Shown here in pieces: positions 1-6,466 of a stretch of DNA of 8,924 bases (the stretch's first letter is position 1; the number at the start of each line of letters is the position of its first letter). Under the pieces are notes generated by a model. That model ran no database searches and was not told the origin of the DNA. It was given only the letters and a program-made list of their open reading frames with translations. A program made the position numbers and the translations under genes. This DNA is from Vulcanimicrobiota bacterium (GTDB lineage: Bacteria > Vulcanimicrobiota > Vulcanimicrobiia > Vulcanimicrobiales > Vulcanimicrobiaceae): the NCBI GenBank assembly GCA_003133185.1, contig PKWF01000091.1:2589-11512 (forward strand), read 5' to 3'.

Positions 1-14
1 CCGGAAGCATTGAT

Positions 15-34
15 GCCGCGAGAAGGACCGCGGC
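15..34 (-). terminator. GC hairpin just after metK stop; weak terminator candidate
   Basis: A perfect 6-bp inverted repeat (GCCGCG at 15-20 and CGCGGC at 29-34) with an 8-base loop lies 4 bases beyond the metK stop codon. On the transcribed strand it is not followed by a run of T, so it lacks the tail of a classical intrinsic terminator. It could protect the mRNA 3' end, be a Rho-dependent or U-less terminator, or be a chance GC hairpin. Only 14 bases of window lie beyond it, so the downstream context cannot be judged. Confidence 0.3.
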
Positions 35-38
35 GGCC

Positions 39-1261
39 TTAGTTAGCGAAGTGCGGTACACGTAGTTGTTCTCCATTGAAGGCAGCGGCAGAGCGAAGCG
101 CGTCGGCGCGATCGACGCGTTCCCACGGCAGATCGAGATCGGGACGGCCGAAGTGTCCGTACGCCGCGGTCTGTTTGTAGATGGGTCGCCGCAGGTTCAG
201 GTGATGAATGATCGCCGCCGGGCGCAGGTCGAAGATCTCGGTCACGGCTTTGGCGATCTGCTCTTCGGGAATTCGTCCCGTGCCGAAGGTCTCGACGAAG
301 ACGCTTACCGGATGCGCGACACCGATTGCGTAAGCAACCTGCAGTTCGCAACGATCGGCGAGTCCGGCCGCGACCACATTCTTGGCCACCCAGCGGGCCG
401 CATAGGCGGCGGAGCGGTCGACCTTCGTCGGATCCTTGCCCGAAAACGCGCCGCCGCCATGGCGCGCCATTCCGCCGTACGTGTCGGCGATGATCTTGCG
501 GCCGGTCAGCCCGGCGTCGCCTTTCGGACCGCCGATGACGAAACGGCCGGTCGGATTGACGAAGACGCGCGTGCGCGCGTCGTGCATCGCGCCCGGAATG
601 ACGTGGTTGATCACTCTCTCGGTGATCTCGCGACGAATCTCTTCGAGCGGAATCTCGGGGTCGTGTTGCGTCGAAAGCACGACGGCCTCCACGCGAACCG
701 GACGATCGCCTTCGTACTCCACGGTCACCTGCGATTTGCCGTCGGGCCGCAGATACGGAATGTCGCCGCTCTTACGTACCGCGGCAAGATGTCGCGTCAG
801 ATTGTGCGCCAGTACGATCGGCAGCGGCATCAGCTCCTCGGTGTCGCGGCACGCGTACCCGAACATCATCCCTTGGTCGCCGGCGCCGATTTGCTCGAAC
901 TCGTCGTCGTCGCCGGCCCGCGACTCCTGCGAGCGGTCGACGCCAAGCGCGATGTCGGGTGATTGCTCGTCGATCGAGACGCTCACGCCGCAGGTTTCGG
1001 CATCGAAACCGATCGCGGATCTCGTGTATCCAACCTCGCGGACGACCTCTCGAGCTAATCGCGGGATTTCGACGTACGTTCTCGTGGTTACCTCGCCGGC
1101 GATGTGAATCTGACCCGTGATAGCAAACGTTTCCACGGCCACTCGTGAGAACGGATCGTCTTTGATCAGCGCGTCGAGCACGGCATCGGAAATTTGATCG
1201 GCAAGCTTGTCGGGATGTCCTTCGGTCACCGACTCGCTCGTGAAGAGCCGTCTGTACGGCA

Positions 1262-1262
<1 letters not shown>
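39..1262 (-). CDS. metK: S-adenosylmethionine synthase (methionine adenosyltransferase)
   Basis: This cytosolic enzyme makes S-adenosylmethionine from methionine and ATP, releasing phosphate and pyrophosphate. The 407-residue protein is close to the usual bacterial MetK length, slightly extended by an acidic loop. Family signatures are present in order: GHPDK (residues 15-19), [11 protein letters not shown] (126-136), [16 protein letters not shown] (241-256) and the phosphate-binding [19 protein letters not shown] (269-287). The C-terminal region has the expected YGHFGR segment near 368-373. An in-frame GTG six codons upstream gives a longer reading, but the ATG at 1262 is preferred. It starts the canonical [19 protein letters not shown] sequence, has a GAGGG Shine-Dalgarno 6 bases upstream, and overlaps the ahcY stop as TGATG. 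This indicates translational coupling: ahcY removes the inhibitory product of SAM-dependent methylation while metK regenerates SAM. Confidence 0.97.
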
Positions 1263-2642
<1,380 letters not shown>

Positions 2643-2669
2643 AGTAGGATAGCGGCCAACCCAGCGTAC

Positions 2670-3296
2670 GTGGAGACGCTGGATGCATATCTGGAACGCC
2701 TTGCGGCCGATGCTGCGGTACCGGGGGGCGGAAGCGCGGCGGCGTTGGTCGCTTCGTTCGGTGCGGCGCTGACCGCCATGGTCGCGCGAATCGCACGGCG
2801 CAACCCTAAGAATTCGAGCTCGACCGAGGCGCTGGATACGATCGTCGAGCGCAGCGACGCGCTGCGCGTCGAGCTTGCCGACGCGCGGCTTCGCGACGAA
2901 GTGGCCTTTGCCGCCGTCGTCGCCGCGCAGGCTTTGCCCAAGCAGACGGAGGCCGAAAAAATGATGCGCCGGCAAGCCGTGGACGATGCCCTCGCACGAG
3001 CCGCCGCAGAACCCTTGCGCGCGACGGCACTCAGCCTCAACGTTCTCGAGCTGCTCGAGAAGTTGCTCGAGTTTCCCATCCAGGCACTGCGCAGCGACGT
3101 CGGCTCAGCGGCCGAGTTTGCGAGCGCGGCGCTGGCGAGCTGTGCTTACAACGTGCGAATCAACCATCGCTTCATGCACGACCCGGAGGTCGTCGTATGG
3201 CAAGAGGAGGCCTTATGCGAGCGCGAGGTCGCGGCACAGGGCATCCTTACGCGCGTACGAGCCCGGCTGGGACACGCGATCGGGGATAGCGTTTAG
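2670..3296 (+). CDS. Methenyltetrahydrofolate cyclohydrolase / formiminotetrahydrofolate cyclodeaminase family protein
   Basis: The 208-residue protein belongs to the cyclodeaminase/cyclohydrolase family, which covers FchA and the C-terminal domain of FtcD. Members interconvert 5,10-methenyl-THF and 10-formyl-THF or deaminate 5-formimino-THF. The N-terminal signature AVPGGGSAAALVASFGAAL (about residues 16-34) followed by TAMVARIARR is diagnostic. LRDEVAFAAV, LPKQTEAEKMMR and SDVGSAAEFASAALASCAYN match conserved helical segments around the folate site. Length equals stand-alone FchA. The GTG at 2670 gives the canonical start VETLDAYLERLAADAAVPGG. The next upstream in-frame start (ATG at 2550) would force translation through the intergenic repeat. 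No good Shine-Dalgarno precedes the GTG, so the start is less certain than the product. It diverges from ahcY-metK, tying folate one-carbon units to the methyl cycle. Which of the two reactions it performs cannot be decided from sequence alone; no FtcD transferase domain or hut gene is adjacent. Confidence 0.88.
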   Translation: METLDAYLERLAADAAVPGGGSAAALVASFGAALTAMVARIARRNPKNSSSTEALDTIVERSDALRVELADARLRDEVAFAAVVAAQALPKQTEAEKMMRRQAVDDALARAAAEPLRATALSLNVLELLEKLLEFPIQALRSDVGSAAEFASAALASCAYNVRINHRFMHDPEVVVWQEEALCEREVAAQGILTRVRARLGHAIGDSV

Positions 3297-4105
3297 GCGA
3301 TCGCTCCGATCAAATCGAAGAACGGCGCCAGATCCTGCTCGTCCACGTCGATGCCGACGCCCCGCGTGTGGTAGCGAATGTCGTGGAAATCCATGCCGGC
3401 CGTCATGACCAACCCGTAGCGCCGCGCGGTCTCCCGGAACTCTGCCGTATCTGCGGCGTCGTGCAGCGGATAGAAAACCTCGAGACCTCGTAGGCCGCGC
3501 TCGGCAAGTTCGTCGATGAGGATGCGATCTCTGAGCCGCCCCGGATGGGCCAGCACCGGAATGCCGCCGGCTGCCGTAATCTTTTGAATCGCGTGCTCGG
3601 GCGTTGTGTAGAGCTGCGGAACGTAACCCGGTTTGCCGCGGCTTAGCGCCTGCTTAAAGGCGGCGTCCACGCTATCCACAACTCCGAGGCGCACCAAGGC
3701 CTTGGCCACGTGCGGCCGGCCGATAGCCAGCGCGCCGCCCGATTCCCGCAAGACGTCCTCGAGGGTCAAGGTGTAACCGGCTTGGCGCAAGCGTTCGACC
3801 ATCGTCTCGGCTCGAATCCGCCGCTGGACCTGGTTGTATTCGAGCAGCTCGTTGATCGGCGATGGGCCCAGAGGCACGCCGTATCCCAAAACGTGGACTT
3901 CGTTCTCACGCCAGGTCGTGTTGATCTCGATTGCAGTAATCACGCGCGCTCCGGGCGGCGGCGTGAACGCACCGTATGCCGCCAGCGTGTCGTGATCGGA
4001 AATCGCAAAGACTTCGACCCCTCGCTCGCCCATGAAGTCTGAGAGCTCTTGCGGGCTGAGCGTGCCGTCGCTCATGCTCGTATGCGAATGTAAATCAACT
4101 TTCAA
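3293..4105 (-). CDS. PHP-domain metal-dependent phosphoesterase, RNase AM/YciV (TrpH) type
   Basis: The 270-residue protein is a single polymerase-and-histidinol-phosphatase (PHP) domain. Its metal ligands are visible in order: HSH (H6, H8), D13 in SMSDGTLSP, SDHD (D37, H38), E60 in AIEINTTW, H71 in HVLGYG, H132 in GRPHVAKAL, AHPGRL (H187) and DFH (D239, H241). The AIE(I)-x-T-x-W-then-HVLGYG layout matches the TrpH/YciV group. Characterised members of that group are 3',5'-nucleotide bisphosphate phosphatases and 5'-to-3' exonucleases acting on short RNA and rRNA 5' ends. The only start that keeps the HxH motif without reading far back into spoVS is a TTG at 4105. It overlaps the spoVS 3' end by 11 bases and has only a weak, distant GGAAGAG. 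Translation is probably coupled to spoVS. Its stop overlaps that of the convergent cyclodeaminase-family gene. The subfamily call is good; the exact substrate is inferred. Confidence 0.88.
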   Translation of the reverse strand: MKVDLHSHTSMSDGTLSPQELSDFMGERGVEVFAISDHDTLAAYGAFTPPPGARVITAIEINTTWRENEVHVLGYGVPLGPSPINELLEYNQVQRRIRAETMVERLRQAGYTLTLEDVLRESGGALAIGRPHVAKALVRLGVVDSVDAAFKQALSRGKPGYVPQLYTTPEHAIQKITAAGGIPVLAHPGRLRDRILIDELAERGLRGLEVFYPLHDAADTAEFRETARRYGLVMTAGMDFHDIRYHTRGVGIDVDEQDLAPFFDLIGAIA

Positions 4106-4400
4106 CTTCGACTGTTTTCTCTTCCAGCGTGCGCCGCTCGACCTGCAGCGAAATCGCGGTACGCTCGCTCTCGTCGATGGCCACGAGCACGAATGACGGC
4201 GCGCAAACGACATCGAGCTTTGCGCCCTTGAGGTAGTTGCGCGCAATCGCGACCGCTTTGATCGCTTGATTGATTGCGCCCGCACCTACGGCCTGAACCT
4301 CGGCGGTCTCGCGCTCGCGAAGGACCGCTGCTAGCGCGCCGGCCACCGCGTTGGGATTGCTCTTCGCCGAGACCTTTAAGGTAACTCCGGCGGTCGTCAT
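4095..4400 (-). CDS. spoVS: Stage V sporulation protein S (SpoVS) family protein
   Basis: The 101-residue protein matches the SpoVS family almost throughout: TLKVSAKSNPNAVAGALAAV, then LRERETAEVQAVGAGAINQA, then IKAVAIARNYL, and finally ERTAISLQVE. SpoVS is a small protein with an Alba-like fold, required for coat assembly and septation in Bacillus sporulation, but it also occurs in many non-sporulating lineages, where its role is unclear. The fold suggests nucleic-acid binding, which is inference. The ATG at 4400 has GAGGG 5 bases upstream and overlaps the ymdB stop as ATGA, so the two are probably translationally coupled. The protein carries a charged C-terminal tail of about 13 residues (RRTLEEKTVEVES) beyond the usual end of roughly 86 residues. 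The adjacent ymdB-spoVS order is the same as in Bacillus. Confidence 0.95.
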   Translation of the reverse strand: MTTAGVTLKVSAKSNPNAVAGALAAVLRERETAEVQAVGAGAINQAIKAVAIARNYLKGAKLDVVCAPSFVLVAIDESERTAISLQVERRTLEEKTVEVES

Positions 4401-5173
4401 GCGATCCCTCGCAAAAAGATGCGCTTGATCTCGGTGGCCTTTCCGGTGCCGCGATCGATCGAGACTACGGCGGCGTTGAACTGTTTCATCCCGCTTTTTT
4501 GCACGTTGAACCGCTCCGAAAGACCGGTAAGAAACCGGTCGAGCACGGCTCCCTGTTCCATCCCAATGACTCCGTCCATCGGACCCGTCATGCCCAGATC
4601 GCTGATGTAAGCGGTTCCCCCAGGCAAGATCTGCTCGTCGGCCGTCTGCACGTGGGTGTGCGTCCCAACGACGCACGAGACGCGTCCGTCGAGGTAGCGC
4701 CCCATGGCGACCTTTTCCGAAGTCGCCTCGGCATGAAGGTCCACCACGATCACCGGGGTCCGCCGGCGCAGATCGCCGACCATGACGTCCGCACAGCGAA
4801 ACGGATCATCCGTGGGCGGCATGAACGTCCGCCCCATAAGATTAAGGACACCCACAGTCACGCCGTCGGCCGTAAACGTTCCGGCGCCGCGTCCGGGAAC
4901 GGCCGGCGGATAGTTCGCCGGTCGAATTACCCGGTTGCTACTTTCCAAGTACTCGCCGAAGTCGCGCTTATCAAAAATGTGATTCCCTCCGGTGATAAAG
5001 TCGATGCCGCCGGCGAACATTTCTTCGGCAGTCTGAGCGGTCAGCCCAAACCCGCCTGCGGCGTTCTCGCCATTGGCGATGCAGGCATGGATTTGATGTT
5101 GCTCTCGAAGCAACGATACGCAACGCTTGAGCGCCTCGCGTCCCGGGGAGCCGACCACGTCCCCGATAATCAT
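4397..5173 (-). CDS. ymdB: YmdB/TIGR00282-family metallophosphoesterase (2',3'-cyclic nucleotide phosphodiesterase)
   Basis: The 258-residue protein is a dimetal calcineurin-like phosphoesterase. Bacillus YmdB hydrolyses 2',3'-cAMP, affects mRNA levels including through RNase Y, and is needed for biofilm formation. All metal ligands are present: D5 (IGDVVGSPGR), E36-N37 (NGENAAGG), N64-H65 (GGNHIFDKRD), H147 (DLHAEATSEK), H172 and H174 (GTHTHVQTAD). They sit exactly three residues earlier than B. subtilis D8, E39, N40, N67, H68, H150, H175 and H177. The true start may therefore be the in-frame CTG at 5182, which would give LNLMIIGDVVG. The ATG at 5173 is listed because it is the nearest standard start. 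Neither has a convincing Shine-Dalgarno. It lies about 20 bases after the stop of the upstream unknown gene and overlaps spoVS by 4 bases. No RNase Y gene is in the window, unlike the Bacillus rny-ymdB-spoVS order. Confidence 0.93.
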   Translation of the reverse strand: MIIGDVVGSPGREALKRCVSLLREQHQIHACIANGENAAGGFGLTAQTAEEMFAGGIDFITGGNHIFDKRDFGEYLESSNRVIRPANYPPAVPGRGAGTFTADGVTVGVLNLMGRTFMPPTDDPFRCADVMVGDLRRRTPVIVVDLHAEATSEKVAMGRYLDGRVSCVVGTHTHVQTADEQILPGGTAYISDLGMTGPMDGVIGMEQGAVLDRFLTGLSERFNVQKSGMKQFNAAVVSIDRGTGKATEIKRIFLRGIA

Positions 5174-5193
5174 GAGGTTCAGGCTCGGGCTAT

Positions 5194-5745
5194 CTAGCGG
5201 CGAGCCGATGCCTTCGCTTTCTTTTGAGATTTCAAAAAATACACGAGCACGCGTTTTTCTTCTCTAAAGCCCACCAAACTCTTGGATTGTGACGGATCGC
5301 GCAACGCCTCGACGGCATAGAGCGCGGCCTCGTCCTCGGCGGCTGGGTCGCCCTCGAGATGATCGTCGGGCGGTGGGTTTCGGACGAGCGTGTCGCCGCA
5401 GCGATCGCACAGGAACCCTACTTGAAGCTCGAGCTCTTCCTTTGAGAAGCTCTCCAGATCGCGCGTGACGTGAAGGAACGTGAGCGTTCGATCGCCCTCG
5501 CACTCGACGCGAAGCGCGGTCGGCTCGTCCTTACTTAGAGCGAGAAAGCCGCGAACGTGTTCTTCGATCGCCTCGGCGAGCGCGACCTGAGAGGCTCGGT
5601 CGAATCGTTGACGCACCGCGAAGGTCAATCGCAGCGTACGGTCCGTTGGACCGGACCGAATCGAAGCCAACTCGGGAAAGCGCACTAAAAGCGCGCAGAC
5701 CAAGCTGACGGTATCGGCATTCTCGACGCGTACTCGGGTGCTCAT
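5194..5745 (-). CDS. Unrecognised protein with a single CxxC motif, first gene of the ymdB-spoVS-PHP operon
   Basis: I do not recognise the family of this 183-residue soluble protein. There is no signal peptide or membrane segment. Residues 1-100 look like alternating strands and helices (MSTRVRVENADTVSLVCALL start, then RTLRLTFAVR, a helix around ASQVALAEAIEEHVRGFLAL, then ALRVECEGDRTLTFLHVTRD). A CDRCG motif (C113, C116) follows, which is one half of a possible zinc knuckle with no second CxxC visible. After it come an acidic, proline-containing linker (about 124-140) and a basic C-terminus rich in K and R (about 172-183). The ATG at 5745 has GAAGAG 9 bases upstream; an adjacent GTG at 5748 is equally possible. 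It precedes ymdB by about 20 bases, so it likely shares the transcript. That position suggests a role in RNA or nucleotide metabolism, but this is only context. The coding call rests on length, Shine-Dalgarno, operon position and lack of a better frame. Confidence 0.8.
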   Translation of the reverse strand: MSTRVRVENADTVSLVCALLVRFPELASIRSGPTDRTLRLTFAVRQRFDRASQVALAEAIEEHVRGFLALSKDEPTALRVECEGDRTLTFLHVTRDLESFSKEELELQVGFLCDRCGDTLVRNPPPDDHLEGDPAAEDEAALYAVEALRDPSQSKSLVGFREEKRVLVYFLKSQKKAKASARR

Positions 5746-5861
5746 CACTCTTGGCTCTTCTTTCGCGGCTCCATCCCACCAGGTTCACGAATCCCCAAGG
5801 GGCAGGGTCAGTACGACGTGGTCCCAAGGTCTCCCCGCAGGCGCGCCTAGAAAAGACCCTC
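5746..5861. promoter_or_regulatory. Divergent intergenic region between the ymdB operon and the receptor operon
   Basis: These 116 bases separate two divergent operons and so should contain promoters in both directions. I could not identify convincing -35/-10 pairs. Interrupted complementarity (GCGG at 5765-5768 with CCGC at 5834-5837; ACC at 5778-5780 with GGT at 5828-5830; CACG at 5786-5789 with CGTG at 5817-5820) would allow a weak, irregular stem on either strand. A 10-base palindrome AGGCGCGCCT also lies in the right part, around 5840-5850. No known riboswitch core was recognised. Confidence 0.4.
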
Positions 5862-6416
5862 GTGACCCTCCGGAAGGTTCCGGCCGCGCTCGCGCTTGGC
5901 TTGCTTGCCTCCATGCTCGCCCACGGCGGGCTCTACGGCGGAGAGCACGCCATGGGTGGCGGCTACCACGCGGCGCTCGTCCAGATGGCGCTGGCCGGCG
6001 CTGTAGGTCTCTTTCTCTTCTTTGGCTTGTTGGCGGCAAGCGGCAAGAATGCCGTCGTCGACGGTAGCGTGCTGGCCGCCCGGCTACTCGAACGCCTTCC
6101 CGGCTATGGATCGCTCTGTATCGCGGCCGGTGCCTGGTATGGCGTGGCCGAGTGCCTCGAACCGCAGCACGCGGCCGCGTCGCTTCTCGCCGTGCCGCTT
6201 TTGTTGGCGGCGGCATCGTGGCTGGTTGCGGTGCTCACCCGTGGCGTCGTGGCAGTTCTGGCGGGCGCCCTCATTGCGGCGTGGCGTGCCGCCTTCTCGC
6301 CGAGAACGCCGGTATGGTTTGCGCGATCGCACTCGCTCCGCCCCACGCGTCGCATTCTGTGGACGCGTCGCCGCTTCGCTCGTCCCCCTCCGATCGGGCT
6401 CGACTACTGCGCGTAA
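5862..6416 (+). CDS. Small multi-pass membrane protein preceding a TonB-dependent receptor
   Basis: The 184-residue protein has about four hydrophobic segments (roughly residues 7-22, 37-60, 83-97 and 104-143, the last possibly two helices) and a basic, proline-containing C-terminal tail (about 146-180, with RRFARPPP). I do not recognise its family. The stretch between the first two helices contains H21, H29 and H36 close together (AHGGLYGGEHAMGGGYHA), which could bind a metal; this is inference. The reading frame extends upstream to a TTG at 5751, but that would add a polar, leader-like sequence immediately abutting the divergent gene. The GTG at 5862 places the first hydrophobic helix right after the N-terminus. 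No strong Shine-Dalgarno was found, so the start is uncertain. The stop is 50 bases before the receptor gene on the same strand, suggesting a shared operon and a role in handling the imported substrate in the inner membrane. Confidence 0.65.
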   Translation: MTLRKVPAALALGLLASMLAHGGLYGGEHAMGGGYHAALVQMALAGAVGLFLFFGLLAASGKNAVVDGSVLAARLLERLPGYGSLCIAAGAWYGVAECLEPQHAAASLLAVPLLLAAASWLVAVLTRGVVAVLAGALIAAWRAAFSPRTPVWFARSHSLRPTRRILWTRRRFARPPPIGLDYCA

Positions 6417-6455
6417 CCGCGCGCGTCGATCCTTTTTTCTTCCACATCTAAGATC

Positions 6456-6460
6456 GGAGA
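6456..6460 (+). promoter_or_regulatory. Ribosome binding site of the TonB-dependent receptor
   Basis: GGAGA lies about 7 bases before the ATG at 6467. It fixes the receptor start at the methionine of an obvious signal peptide. Confidence 0.75.
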
Positions 6461-6466
6461 AGAACC

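Noticed and set aside
8..38. Possible next gene start (ATG at 10-8, minus strand) after metK
   Set aside because: Only three codons are visible and there is no Shine-Dalgarno.
66..1107. Plus-strand open frames of 298 and 223 codons over metK
   Set aside because: They are antisense to metK, which has all its signatures. The translations are low-complexity arginine- or serine-rich without domains.
4106..4285. N-terminal extension of the PHP protein into spoVS
   Set aside because: The extra residues are arginine- and serine-rich and lie out of frame over spoVS; PHP proteins of this group start just before the HxH motif.
4401..4676. Upstream extension of the SpoVS reading frame into ymdB
   Set aside because: The added sequence is an out-of-frame shadow of ymdB. 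The family start, Shine-Dalgarno and ATGA overlap all support the ATG at 4400.
5746..5861. Possible SRP RNA, 6S RNA or cobalamin riboswitch in the divergent leader
   Set aside because: The SRP apical-loop sequence, a 6S-length closing stem and the B12-box are not present; short resemblances such as GTGAACCTGGT are not enough.
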